Notes: generated by a model not told the origin, from the sequence alone. Shown: positions 1-8,529, counted from the stretch's first letter. The stretch is DNA of 64,000 nucleotides from Rhizobium halophilum (GCF_021648825.1 NZ_JAKJHS010000004.1:1-64000); one strand, 5' to 3'. Program-made: numbers and translations.

Positions 1-63
<63 letters not shown>

Positions 64-270
64 CTGAGACTTGCAAACCTCCCATTCTCCATACGTCCTT
101 GAAAGCTCCTCCGCAGTCGCGTCGAGGAGCTCGTTGCATCGGTGCGAACTCACCTTGCCGGACGCCGAGTCCTGTCCAGAAATGGCTAGAATGTAGGCAG
201 ACCTGCGAAATGCAAAGATTATGGTCATCACCGTCTTGCAAAGCGTGTTGCACTGCGACATCAATGGCGA

Positions 271-858
271 ATGACGCAGGTAGAACTTACGGTTCTTATC
301 ATTGACGAGAACGCGATCCGCGCTTCGATTATTGAAGAAGGGCTGCGCGAAGCCGGGCACAGTCGCGTCACCGTAGTCCATGAGGTGAACGGCATCGCGC
401 GGATCATCGAGACGCTGCAGCCGGACGTCATCATCATCGATATCGAGAATCCGAACCGGGACATGATGGAGCATCTGTTCCAGCTGACCCGCACCGTGGG
501 GCGTCCCATAGCCATGTTCGTCGACCGCTCGGACAAAGCGTCAATCGAAGCTGCCGTAGAAGCCGGTGTTTCAGCCTATATCGTCGATGGCCTGAAGAAG
601 GAACGGGTGAAGTCGATCCTTGACATGGCCGTGAGCCGGTTCAACGCGTTCAGCCGGCTGCAGCGGGAGCTTGCGGCCGCACGAACAGCATTGGAAGAAC
701 GCAAGCTCGTGGAGCGGGCCAAGGGGATCTTGATGAAGATGCGTGGCTTGTCGGAAGAGGAAGCGTTCGCGCTCCTTCGCCAGTCGGCAATGAACGAGAA
801 GAAGAAGATGGCAGATATCGCACAGAGCGTGGTGACGGCCGCCCGCCTGCTGCTGTGA
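271..858 (+). CDS. nasT: NasT-type nitrate/nitrite response regulator with ANTAR RNA-binding domain
   Basis: This 195-residue protein has an N-terminal receiver-like fold (LTVLIIDEN at the start, DVIIIDIENP near residue 55) and a C-terminal ANTAR domain (about 135-190) with the hallmark RAKGILMKMRGLSEEEAFALLR stretch. ANTAR proteins of the NasT/NasR type bind paired hexaloop hairpins in leader RNA and prevent transcription termination in nitrate assimilation operons. The next gene encodes its usual partner NasS, and matching hairpins lie in the nirB leader. The receiver domain lacks some canonical phosphorylation residues, as expected for a protein controlled by NasS binding. The start codon has no strong ribosome-binding site; an in-frame upstream start is not obvious. 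Confidence 0.92.
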   Translation: MTQVELTVLIIDENAIRASIIEEGLREAGHSRVTVVHEVNGIARIIETLQPDVIIIDIENPNRDMMEHLFQLTRTVGRPIAMFVDRSDKASIEAAVEAGVSAYIVDGLKKERVKSILDMAVSRFNAFSRLQRELAAARTALEERKLVERAKGILMKMRGLSEEEAFALLRQSAMNEKKKMADIAQSVVTAARLLL

Positions 859-900
859 CGGGAGACTTTCGTTGAGACGTCCTGAGGAAGTCGGAGGAAC

Positions 901-2181
901 ATGACAATCAAGCCTGACGTGATTTGCCCCATTTCGTCCGCGCCCTCGATTTCTTCATCGGAAGGGTCCCGCGTCTTACGTGCGGGGTTCATCCCTCTCG
1001 TGGATGCTTCCGTTTTGATCGCAGCATCCGAGTTTGGCTTCGCGAAACGGGAGGGCCTGCGTCTGGATCTGGTTCGGGACGTCTCCTGGGCGAATGTGCG
1101 CGACCGTTTGGCCTTCCGCCAGTTCGATGTCGCCCACATGCTGTCTCCCATGCCGGTCGCCTCGATGCTGGGCCTCGGCTCCAATCCATCTCCGTCGATC
1201 ACACCGTTCTCACTTGGTCGCGGCGGCAATGCGATCACATTGTCCGTGCGTTTGTTTTCTCGAATGGAGCAGGTGGCCGAGTTGGCAGATGACGCGACGG
1301 CGTTGGAGCACGCTCGTGCGCTTGCACGTGTCGTTCAAGCGATGAAGGCAAGGAGTGAAGCTCCGTTGACGTTCGGGATGACCTATCCCTTCTCCTCCCA
1401 CAATTACGAGTTCCGCTATTGGCTCGCCGCAGGGGGCGTGGATCCCGATGTCGATGTGCGGCTGGTGGTCGTTCCACCGCCGATGACCTCGGATGCGCTT
1501 GCGGCCGGAGCGATCGATGGCTTCTGCGTCGGCGCGCCTTGGAACATGATCGCTTCGGAACGCGGCCTTGGCCGCATCGTCACCGCAAAACAAGACATCT
1601 GGCCTTCGGCCCCGGAAAAGGTTCTGGGCATAAGGCCGGACTGGGCGGAGACTCATCGTGACACTGTCCTGCGACTGCTTGTGGCGCTGGACGCCGCAGC
1701 GCGCTGGTGCGATGAACCGGCAAACCATGGGCATTTGGCAGAGGCGCTGGCCGACCCTCGCCACATCGGTGCTCCAGTTGATATCCTTCGCCGCGTCCTG
1801 GCAGGGGAATTCAGTCTGGATGCACGAGGCAATCGCCGTATCATCGAGAACTACTTCACCTTCCACCGTGAACACGCAGCCTACCCCCGGCCCAGCCAAG
1901 CGCTCTGGATCTATAGCCAGATGATCCGCTGGGGCCAGACCTCGTACTCGGAGGCTGGCGTGGCGGCCGTGAATGCCGCGTTTCGGCCGGATCTTTATCG
2001 GGCTGCGCTCGGCGAGGAAGCAACACCGGCGGATGGTGATCTGCGCCTCGAGGGAGAGCGGCCCGGTGATCGTTTCATGGATGGCCATGTCTTTGACCCG
2101 CAGAAGATCATCGACTATGTGCGCGGATTTCCCATAGCGCACCTCCTTCCCACTCAAGATGGCCCCCGAGATCAAGGCTGA
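901..2181 (+). CDS. nasS: NasS nitrate sensor, cytoplasmic NrtA/CmpA-like protein
   Basis: The 426-residue product resembles the periplasmic nitrate-binding protein family (NrtA/CmpA): a central AHMLSPMPVASMLGLG segment, FSSHNYEFRYWLAAGGVDPD near residue 165 and DGFCVGAPWN near residue 205. It has no signal peptide, which marks the cytoplasmic sensor NasS rather than the transporter subunit. In known systems (Azotobacter, Paracoccus, Bradyrhizobium) NasS holds NasT inactive and releases it when nitrate or nitrite binds. The gene follows nasT after 42 bases with an AGGAGG-like site (GTCGGAGGAAC) just before its ATG, so the two are probably one transcript. The same family includes ABC transporter subunits, but no permease or ATPase is nearby. 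Confidence 0.9.
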   Translation: MTIKPDVICPISSAPSISSSEGSRVLRAGFIPLVDASVLIAASEFGFAKREGLRLDLVRDVSWANVRDRLAFRQFDVAHMLSPMPVASMLGLGSNPSPSITPFSLGRGGNAITLSVRLFSRMEQVAELADDATALEHARALARVVQAMKARSEAPLTFGMTYPFSSHNYEFRYWLAAGGVDPDVDVRLVVVPPPMTSDALAAGAIDGFCVGAPWNMIASERGLGRIVTAKQDIWPSAPEKVLGIRPDWAETHRDTVLRLLVALDAAARWCDEPANHGHLAEALADPRHIGAPVDILRRVLAGEFSLDARGNRRIIENYFTFHREHAAYPRPSQALWIYSQMIRWGQTSYSEAGVAAVNAAFRPDLYRAALGEEATPADGDLRLEGERPGDRFMDGHVFDPQKIIDYVRGFPIAHLLPTQDGPRDQG

Positions 2182-2382
2182 CCGACGCCTATCCCGTGTC
2201 ACGAAACCGGCGGCTTCATCGACGACGGTGCGGATATCGTTCCGCATCTGCCTATTTTAGACGCTCAAGCTTCGTCCCGCCGCTGAGTAGTTTGGCATTC
2301 CGTCGGCTTGCACTCCCTCCACATTCCCTCACCCGTTGAGAATTGTACAATTAGATCCGTCGTTTACCTGCGGCTTGCTGGC

Positions 2383-2399
2383 TTGGCACGATGCTTGCA
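2383..2399 (+). promoter_or_regulatory. Sigma-54 (RpoN) -24/-12 promoter of nirBDC
   Basis: TTGGCACGATGCTTGCA matches the RpoN consensus YTGGCACGrNNNTTGCW at every fixed position, with GG (2385-2386) and GC (2397-2398) at the required 12-base step. It lies about 150 bases before nirB, and transcription would start near 2410, just ahead of the leader hairpins. Nitrogen control through NtrC is the expected activator; a clear NtrC site was not identified upstream. Confidence 0.85.
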
Positions 2400-2406
2400 A
2401 GGTATG

Positions 2407-2458
2407 TGCAGGCTGGTCAACGGGGATCGGCTCAGGCGCAGGGGATGCGCCACCTGCA
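2407..2458 (+). promoter_or_regulatory. Candidate NasT-binding two-hairpin ANTAR leader RNA
   Basis: Hairpin P1 pairs 2411-2418 with 2425-2432 (eight pairs including wobbles) around the hexaloop AACGGG. After a two-base linker, hairpin P2 pairs 2435-2439 with 2447-2451 around AGGGGA plus one extra T. Both loops have A at position 1 and G at position 4, the defining feature of RNA bound by ANTAR proteins. The segment CCTGCA (2453-2458) can pair upstream with TGCAGG (2407-2412), which would disturb P1, or in part downstream with TGCAG (2480-2484), so alternative folds are possible. Function is inferred from motif and context. Confidence 0.7.
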
Positions 2459-2500
2459 GACATCGACGTCGCAAAGAAATGCAGCGCGGGTAATTCCGCC

Positions 2501-2527
2501 AGCGCCATTTCGATGCGGCGTTTTTTT
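2501..2527 (+). terminator. Leader terminator-like hairpin upstream of nirB
   Basis: CGCC (2503-2506) pairs with GGCG (2517-2520), extended by AT/AT around a TTCG tetraloop with a two-base bulge, and is followed by seven T residues (2521-2527). Lying only 25 bases before the nirB ATG, it is placed as an attenuator to be overridden by NasT. The stem is short, so termination strength is uncertain. Confidence 0.65.
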
Positions 2528-2551
2528 GTTTTCACCTTCAAGGGCGTGCAT

Positions 2552-5008
2552 ATGAACAGCAAAACAGAGAAGCTCGTGATTATCGGCAACGGCATGGCTC
2601 CAGGGCGCATGTTGGAGCACCTCCTTGAGCAGGCTCCCGACCGATACCGTATTGTGATCTTCAACGCGGAGCCGCGTGTAAACTACGACCGCATCATGCT
2701 CTCCCCCGTGCTGTCCGGCGAGAAGACGTACGAGCAGATCGTGATCCATGGCGATGGCTGGTACATCGATCACGGGATAACGCTCTACAAAGGCCACAGG
2801 GTCACGTCGATCGACCGCAATGAGCGCACGGTTACCTCGGATCACGGGGTGGTGGAAAGCTACGACAAGCTGGTCATTGCAACCGGCTCGATGCCTTTCA
2901 TCCTTCCGGTGCCAGGAAGCGACCTGCCCGGTGTCCTAACTTACCGCGACCTCGACGACGTCAACGCCATGCTGCTGGCCGCCCAATCGCGTGAAAGGGC
3001 AGTCGTGATCGGTGGTGGTTTGCTCGGACTGGAGGCCGCGGCCGGTCTGGCTGAACGGGGCATGGAGGTGACCGTACTTCACGTGATGCCAACCCTGATG
3101 GAGCGCCAACTCGACCCGGCTGCCGGCTATCTCCTGCAGAAGGCCGTCGAGGAACGCGGTATCAGGGTTATCTGTAAGGCGAACACCAAGGCTATCGTCG
3201 GCCAAGGCAAGGTGGAAGGGGTAGCGTTGGAGGACGGGACATTGGTGCCAGCCTCGCTGGTCGTCATGGCAGTGGGGATCCGCCCGAACGCAACCCTTGC
3301 AAAGGAGATCGGCCTGGCTGTGAACCGCGGGATCGTCGTCGATGTCGGCATGCGCACCTCCGACGGCAACATCTTCGCATTGGGCGAGTGCGCGGAGGTC
3401 GATGGGACGGTCTATGGCCTGGTCGCCCCGCTCTACGAGATGGCGCGCGTTGCCGCCGCTCGCCTTGCCGGAGACGCCAAGCCACAATTCGTCCATTCCG
3501 ACACCCCCACTAAGCTCAAGGTCACCGGAATCGACCTTTATTCGCTGGGCGACTTCGCCGAGAGCGAAGACCGGGAGGAGATCGTGTTGCGAGATGCGGC
3601 GGCCGGCATCTACAAGCGCCTCGTCCTGCAGGACAACCGGATTGTCGGTACCGTACTCTACGGAGATACCGCTGACGGCCCTTGGTTCAACGATCTGAAG
3701 AAGAAGCGCATAGATGTTTCTGCCATGCGTGACACCTTGATCTTCGGTCAGGGTTACCAAGGCGGGGCGCCGCTTGATCCTCTCGCCACGGTCGCGGCAC
3801 TTCCAGACGACGCGGAGATCTGCGGCTGCAATGGCGTCTGCAAAGGCAAGATCAGCTCGACGATCACTTCGATGGGACTCACCTCCTTGGAAGAGGTGCG
3901 CGCCCATACCAAGGCCTCCAACTCCTGCGGAACGTGCACGGGGCTCGTCGAGCAGTTGATGACCCTGGCGCTCGGCGACAGCTATCACGCTCAGACAGTC
4001 CCGCCGGTCTGCAGTTGCACGGAACTCGGCCACGACGAGGTGCGCCGCCTGATCAAGGCAAAAAACCTCAAATCGATTCCAGCGGTGATGCAGGAACTGC
4101 AATGGAAGACGTCATGTGGCTGCGCCAAATGTCGGCCGGCCCTGAACTACTACCTCGTCTGCGATTGGCCGGACGAATATGCCGATGATTACCAGTCCCG
4201 CTTTATCAATGAGCGCGTGCACGCCAACATCCAGAAGGATGGCACCTATTCCGTTGTTCCGCGCATGTGGGGCGGAATGACATCCTCAAAGGAACTGCGC
4301 GCGATTGCCGATGTGGTGGATAAATTCTCTATTCCTGCGGTGAAAGTCACAGGTGGTCAGCGCATCGATATGCTGGGCATCCGGAAGGAGGACCTCCCGG
4401 CGGTCTGGGCTGATCTCGGTGAAGCCGGTTTTGTGTCCGGTCAAGCCTATGCCAAAGGCCTGCGCACGGTGAAAACCTGCGTCGGCACCGATTGGTGCCG
4501 CTTCGGCACGCAGGACTCCACCGGGCTCGGTATCCGGATTGAAAAGTTCATGTGGGGCTCATGGACGCCTGCCAAGCTGAAGATGGCAGTCTCCGGCTGT
4601 CCCCGCAACTGCGCCGAAGCCACCTGCAAGGATATCGGCGTGATCTGCGTCGACTCCGGCTTCGAAATCCACTTTGCCGGCGCGGCAGGCCTCGACATCA
4701 AAGGCACGGAAGTCCTCGGCCTCGTGAAGACGGAAGACGAGGCGCTGGAACATATCGTGGCGCTGACGCAGATGTACCGCGAGCAGGGCCGTTATCTGGA
4801 GCGGATCTACAAATGGGCGAGGCGGATCGGGCTGGAAGAGATCCGCCGCCAGATCATGACAGATGCCGACAAGCGCAAAGCCTTTTTCGAGCGCTTCGTC
4901 TTCTCCCAGAAGTTCGCTCAGGTGGACCCGTGGTCCGAGCGGGTGTCCGGCAAGGACAAACACGAGTTCCAGCCTATGGCCATCGTTCACAAGGAGGCTG
5001 CAGAATGA
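2552..5008 (+). CDS. nirB: Assimilatory NAD(P)H nitrite reductase large subunit
   Basis: The product (818 residues) reduces nitrite to ammonium in the cytoplasm. Domains in order: FAD/NAD(P)-binding (about 7-290, with GNGMAPGR and VVIGGGLLGLEAAAGLAERG), two BFD-type [2Fe-2S] segments (C424, C426, C430, C459, C462 and CSC at 487-489 with C522, C524, C527), and the sulfite/nitrite reductase domain with siroheme-[4Fe-4S] ligands C643-x5-C649 and C683-x3-C687. The reading frame is open about 70 codons further upstream, but that would run through the leader terminator; the ATG chosen follows AAGGGCG and begins MNSKTEKLVIIGNG, typical of the family. It overlaps nirD by four bases. Confidence 0.96.
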   Translation: MNSKTEKLVIIGNGMAPGRMLEHLLEQAPDRYRIVIFNAEPRVNYDRIMLSPVLSGEKTYEQIVIHGDGWYIDHGITLYKGHRVTSIDRNERTVTSDHGVVESYDKLVIATGSMPFILPVPGSDLPGVLTYRDLDDVNAMLLAAQSRERAVVIGGGLLGLEAAAGLAERGMEVTVLHVMPTLMERQLDPAAGYLLQKAVEERGIRVICKANTKAIVGQGKVEGVALEDGTLVPASLVVMAVGIRPNATLAKEIGLAVNRGIVVDVGMRTSDGNIFALGECAEVDGTVYGLVAPLYEMARVAAARLAGDAKPQFVHSDTPTKLKVTGIDLYSLGDFAESEDREEIVLRDAAAGIYKRLVLQDNRIVGTVLYGDTADGPWFNDLKKKRIDVSAMRDTLIFGQGYQGGAPLDPLATVAALPDDAEICGCNGVCKGKISSTITSMGLTSLEEVRAHTKASNSCGTCTGLVEQLMTLALGDSYHAQTVPPVCSCTELGHDEVRRLIKAKNLKSIPAVMQELQWKTSCGCAKCRPALNYYLVCDWPDEYADDYQSRFINERVHANIQKDGTYSVVPRMWGGMTSSKELRAIADVVDKFSIPAVKVTGGQRIDMLGIRKEDLPAVWADLGEAGFVSGQAYAKGLRTVKTCVGTDWCRFGTQDSTGLGIRIEKFMWGSWTPAKLKMAVSGCPRNCAEATCKDIGVICVDSGFEIHFAGAAGLDIKGTEVLGLVKTEDEALEHIVALTQMYREQGRYLERIYKWARRIGLEEIRRQIMTDADKRKAFFERFVFSQKFAQVDPWSERVSGKDKHEFQPMAIVHKEAAE

Positions 5009-5358
5009 ATGCTCATGCCATTCTCATGGAAGCCGTTTGGGTCATGATCGGCACCATCGGCGATATCCCGCGCCAGGGATCTCGGCGTGTCCAGAACGGG
5101 TCGATGCGGATTGCTGTCTTCCGCACGCTCGATGACAGGATTTTCGCGATCGAAGACCGGTGCCCGCACAAGAACGGGCCTCTCAGTGAGGGAATCGTTC
5201 ATGACGGCTGCGTCACCTGCCCGCTCCACAACTGGGTGATCTCGCTCGAAACGGGGGAGGCTCAGGGCGCCGATCAAGGAAGGACCCCCACCTTCCCTGT
5301 ACGGCTGGAGAACCAAAACATCTACCTCAGTCTAACACCAACCACGCCGGCTCGCTGA
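5005..5358 (+). CDS. nirD: Nitrite reductase small subunit, Rieske type
   Basis: The 117-residue protein is the partner of NirB. It contains a complete Rieske [2Fe-2S] motif, CPHKNGPLSEG followed by CPLHNW, so it can bind a cluster; the enterobacterial NirD has lost these ligands, while the alphaproteobacterial forms often keep them. The ATG overlaps the nirB stop in an ATGA arrangement, with AAGGAGG eight bases upstream inside nirB. An internal ATG eight codons later is an alternative start. Translational coupling with nirB is likely. Confidence 0.93.
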   Translation: MNAHAILMEAVWVMIGTIGDIPRQGSRRVQNGSMRIAVFRTLDDRIFAIEDRCPHKNGPLSEGIVHDGCVTCPLHNWVISLETGEAQGADQGRTPTFPVRLENQNIYLSLTPTTPAR

Positions 5359-5388
5359 GCCGCCCTCCTGCACGTGAAAGGAATTGCC

Positions 5389-6234
5389 ATGTCCTATGTA
5401 GCACCCCAGGAACTCGCTACGAAGATGATTGATGCCGGTGAGGCGAAAGTCTTCATGTCGACCAAGGATACTCTGATACGCGCTTATATGGCGGGAGCAA
5501 TCCTCGCTCTGGCGGCCGCCTTTGCCGTGACCGTCACCGTAAACACCGGAAACCCATTGCTCGGCGCTCTTCTGTTTCCGGTCGGCTTCTGCTTGCTTTA
5601 CCTGATGGGCTTTGATCTCCTGACCGGCGTGTTCACGCTGACGCCGCTTGCGCTATTCGCCAAGCGCCCGGGTGTGACGGTTCGGGGTGTCCTGCGCAAT
5701 TGGGGCCTGGTCTTCGTCGGCAACTTCGCCGGCGCCATGACGACAGCCATTTTCATGGCGATCATCTTCACCACCGGCTTCACGCATGCGCCAGATGCGA
5801 TTGGCCAGAAGATCGGTAGCATCGGGGAAGCACGGACGCTCGGATATGCCGCAGCAGGTGCGTCCGGCATGCTCACGCTGTTCGTCCGGGCAGTGATGTG
5901 CAACTGGATGGTGTCGACAGGGGTCGTCGCTGCCATGATGTCGACCTCGGTATCCGGCAAGGTCATCGGCATGTGGATGCCGATCCTGGTCTTCTTCTAT
6001 CTTGGGTTCGAACACTCCATCGTCAACATGTTCCTCTTCCCTTCGGGCATCATGCTCGGCGGTCAGTTCACCTGGATGGACTACCTGCTGTGGAATGAGA
6101 TCCCGACCGTTGTTGGCAACCTTGTTGGCGGCCTTACCTTCGTTGGCGGCATGATCTACGCCACGCACTACAAGACCTCGCCGAGCAGAAAGCCGGCCGA
6201 GCAGCCAGCGGCCCGGCTGGTCGCCGCGGAGTAA
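5389..6234 (+). CDS. nirC: Formate/nitrite transporter family channel, probable nitrite uptake
   Basis: The 281-residue membrane protein has about six hydrophobic segments and FNT features (GNPLLGALLFPVGFCLLYLMG early, NWGLVFVGNFAGA, CNWMVSTG near residue 170, and GFEHSIVNMF). The CNWMV-type loop is typical of nitrite/formate channels. The start was set at MSYVAP because GAAAGGA lies correctly ahead of it; a GTG five codons earlier sits on that ribosome-binding site. Third gene of the nir operon, it most likely brings nitrite in or removes excess. A nitrate/nitrite MFS transporter is not present here. Confidence 0.9.
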   Translation: MSYVAPQELATKMIDAGEAKVFMSTKDTLIRAYMAGAILALAAAFAVTVTVNTGNPLLGALLFPVGFCLLYLMGFDLLTGVFTLTPLALFAKRPGVTVRGVLRNWGLVFVGNFAGAMTTAIFMAIIFTTGFTHAPDAIGQKIGSIGEARTLGYAAAGASGMLTLFVRAVMCNWMVSTGVVAAMMSTSVSGKVIGMWMPILVFFYLGFEHSIVNMFLFPSGIMLGGQFTWMDYLLWNEIPTVVGNLVGGLTFVGGMIYATHYKTSPSRKPAEQPAARLVAAE

Positions 6235-6249
6235 CCTCGGCAAAAGACG

Positions 6250-6279
6250 AGCGGGTCCCGTCGGTCGACAGGACCCGCT
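6250..6279. terminator. Hairpin between convergent nirC and bcsN-like genes
   Basis: AGCGGGTCC and GGACCCGCT form a perfect nine-base stem with a 12-base loop. Read on the minus strand the stem is followed by CGTCTTTTG, so it best serves the minus-strand gene; on the plus strand there is no T-run, and it may only protect the nir message. Confidence 0.6.
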
Positions 6280-6323
6280 GCAATTGCGATTGAGAGGTGC
6301 CGCCTTGGCCTCGGCACGCTCCT

Positions 6324-7358
6324 TTAGCCGCCGATCTCTTTCTCCACAAAGCAATTGCGGCCCCTGGCCTTGGCCTCGTACATCGCCTCGTCGACGGTGG
6401 ACAAAAGGCTGGTTCGGTCTGCAGTCCCTAGGGAGGTGACGACACCCCCGATGCTGGCCCCGGTCAGCACAGTCTTTCCGTTGACGGTGAGCGGCTCCCG
6501 AAGCTGAGCGAGCAGACGTTCCGCCACAGCCTTCAATTGCTCCCGTGACTCAAGCTCGGGCATAAAGATGGCAAACTCATCGCGCGGCGGCACAACGCTT
6601 GCCGTAGGGGTCAGGTCAACGCCGCCGGCATAGCCCATCCGCGGGGCGCCAGCCGGTACCCATGCCGTCGGGTAGATCGGATTGCCTGTCGCGCCGAGGC
6701 GAGGATCTGCCCCTCCCGGTTCGCCAAAGGGATCCCAGACCGTGCCGTCGAATGTCCCGGTGATCGTGTAGTGGTAAACCGCGCTCAGCAGTTGCAGTTC
6801 GCTGGCGTGGGCATCGCACAGCCTCCAGCGAACCTGGATCATCCCGAAGTTTCGACCGATCCCGCTGGATGTCGTCTTGGCGCGGATCTGCTGCCAGGCA
6901 TAGATGCAGGTATCGCCGTGTGCGCTTCGCCCTGCGGCATAGGCGAATGGCCCATAAGTGTTCTGAAGAAAGGTGTTGCGCCGCGACAGGCGAACCCCAG
7001 GAATAGCCGAGGCCGCTTCCCGCATGATTGCGCCCTCGTTTACCATTTTGAACGCGGCCGTCGGTCCCCGAGACACCACTGGGCCAAAGAACTCGATCCT
7101 GAGAAAATTCTGGCCACTGACACGTGTCTTCGTCGCGAGGGAAACGGTCTGTTCCACGCCATTGGCACGCTGCCGCTCGACGACGCCAATGACGGCAGGC
7201 CCTCCCGGTGGGGGAAGTGCCAGAGCCTCTTCGTTCGCGACCAGCGATGGGGATACCGGACGTGAAACGGTGCCCGTGGAACTGCATCCGGCTGCAGCCG
7301 CAGAGATGATTAATCCTGTACAGACCTGCAACATCCAGGTTCTCGCAGCCGACACCAC
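6324..7358 (-). CDS. Chimera: BcsN-like cellulose-associated lipoprotein fused to a C-terminal GGDEF fragment
   Basis: The 344-residue product begins with a lipoprotein signal (AAAGCSS, lipid cysteine at 25). Residues about 45-250 resemble the BcsN family linked to rhizobial cellulose synthesis (ALALPPPGGPAVIGV, LQNTYGPFAYAAGRS, ACIYAWQQIR-like segment, DPFGEPGGADPRLG, NPIYP). From about residue 258 it changes abruptly into the second half of a diguanylate cyclase: PRDEFAIFMPELESREQ, ASIGGVV and DEAMYEAKARGRN. Only DEF of the GGDEF loop remains and the first half of that domain is absent, so cyclase activity is not expected. The frame is open throughout. It may be a deletion scar joining two genes; whether the tail is exported with the lipoprotein is unknown. 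Confidence 0.72.
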   Translation of the reverse strand: MVSAARTWMLQVCTGLIISAAAAGCSSTGTVSRPVSPSLVANEEALALPPPGGPAVIGVVERQRANGVEQTVSLATKTRVSGQNFLRIEFFGPVVSRGPTAAFKMVNEGAIMREAASAIPGVRLSRRNTFLQNTYGPFAYAAGRSAHGDTCIYAWQQIRAKTTSSGIGRNFGMIQVRWRLCDAHASELQLLSAVYHYTITGTFDGTVWDPFGEPGGADPRLGATGNPIYPTAWVPAGAPRMGYAGGVDLTPTASVVPPRDEFAIFMPELESREQLKAVAERLLAQLREPLTVNGKTVLTGASIGGVVTSLGTADRTSLLSTVDEAMYEAKARGRNCFVEKEIGG

Positions 7359-7627
7359 ACGTTCCTATTCGCCAAGGTTAGACAAAGACGTGGCAAATCA
7401 ATACGCGAACCCGCCTGCTAGACGAATTAGCCCCCTCTATCGTTAATCGTAAATGAGTGACCATTGATATGGCGAGCGGTATCAGCTTGAGCCAACCCTC
7501 TTCTGTCGCTGCCAAGGTCCTCCAGTCGGTGCCGCAAGGGAGGCTGATTCCGAGACTCCCTCCTAAGTCATGCAACTTTGCTCCCCCACGGCGGTTGAAC
7601 AGAGGCACGCAAGCAGGGAAGGAAGAT

Positions 7628-7843
7628 ATGAAAAACCGTACGCAAGTCATCGTTCTCATCGCAGCTTTGGTCATCATCGTGGTCGCTGGCGCCTTCTTCT
7701 TCTTCGTGCAGGACTTCGCCTCGACGTCCGGTGTTATCGTGGAGGAACCTTATCTGCGCACGGAGGACGCCCCTCCCAGTGCCGTGGACGATGCAACCAG
7801 TCATCCAGATCTGACGGATGATTCCACCGCGGTTGGCCAATGA
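7628..7843 (+). CDS. Small single-span membrane protein of unknown function
   Basis: A 71-residue product with a short basic N-terminus (MKNRTQ), one hydrophobic segment of about 20 residues and an acidic C-terminal tail rich in Asp, Glu, Ser and Thr that would lie outside the membrane. The ATG follows a strong GGGAAGGAAG ribosome-binding site. The frame extends further upstream without a good start. No family is recognised. The next gene is an exported DUF4142 protein in the same direction, so an envelope role is possible but unproven. Confidence 0.6.
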   Translation: MKNRTQVIVLIAALVIIVVAGAFFFFVQDFASTSGVIVEEPYLRTEDAPPSAVDDATSHPDLTDDSTAVGQ

Positions 7844-7956
7844 CATCTCGACTGCGTGAGATTTCATCTGCGCGCGGGTGGAACTTCGACCGGATCAGCC
7901 GGTTCCCTCCACGGCCCCCGCGCAATAACCAATGTCTCGCCATGAAAGGCTTCTCA

Positions 7957-8463
7957 ATGTTAAGGTCTCTTCCGCGTATTTTGACGCTCGCGCTTCTGCT
8001 TCTGCCGCTTGGGCTGACACAGGCTGCCGCACAGCAGGACGAGAAAAGAGCGTTTGCCGATCAGCTGACGAGCTTGAGCAATTTCATGTTAAAATCGGCA
8101 GCGGTAGCCGCTGTGCGCGGGCAGGAGCAGTCCGTAAAAACCTTCGCCGAAACGGTGACTGAGGAGATGCGGCAAAAGTTCGGCAGGGCCTTGGTTGAGG
8201 CGATCGAGCAGGAAGGGCTGGATCCGTCGCCGGAACTGTCCCAGGAGTATCAAAACAAGCTGCAGGCGCTGGAGAACGCCGTACAGATCCAGTTCGACAA
8301 TGCCTATTTTTCATCCCAGGTGCTGGCGCTTGAAAGCATAATCGAGCTTATGACGGAATATCAGGAGACCGCACATGAGGGAGCGCTGAAGACCTTCGCC
8401 GCCATGCATGTCGGCGGCATGCGTACGCTCTATATCCGCGCGCAGGAGTTTTCCGTTCCCTGA
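7957..8463 (+). CDS. Exported DUF4142-like protein
   Basis: A 168-residue product with a clear signal peptide (MLRSLPRILTLALLLLPLGLTQAAAQQ) and a mainly helical mature part containing FMLKSAAVAAVRGQEQSVKTFAE and a long amphipathic helix near its centre. This pattern (conserved helical periplasmic domain with paired helices) fits DUF4142, a ferritin-like family of unknown function common in rhizobia. The start is set at the ATG eight bases after GAAAGG; an upstream in-frame ATG (MKGFS) is an alternative. Transcription with the preceding small membrane gene is possible. Confidence 0.65.
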   Translation: MLRSLPRILTLALLLLPLGLTQAAAQQDEKRAFADQLTSLSNFMLKSAAVAAVRGQEQSVKTFAETVTEEMRQKFGRALVEAIEQEGLDPSPELSQEYQNKLQALENAVQIQFDNAYFSSQVLALESIIELMTEYQETAHEGALKTFAAMHVGGMRTLYIRAQEFSVP

Positions 8464-8529
8464 GCAGGGATTGCGTCGCTCCTGAAACTTCCGAGTCTTG
8501 GCTCTGTTGGATGTGGCGGAGGACGTGTC

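Noticed and set aside
198..240. TGG...TTGCA segment before nasT resembling a sigma-54 promoter
   Set aside because: The GG and GC elements are separated by 13 bases instead of 10, which is outside the spacing RpoN tolerates.
2336..2551. Upstream extension of the nirB frame
   Set aside because: It passes through the leader hairpins and terminator and past the predicted transcription start; the ATG at 2552 has a ribosome-binding site and the family N-terminus.
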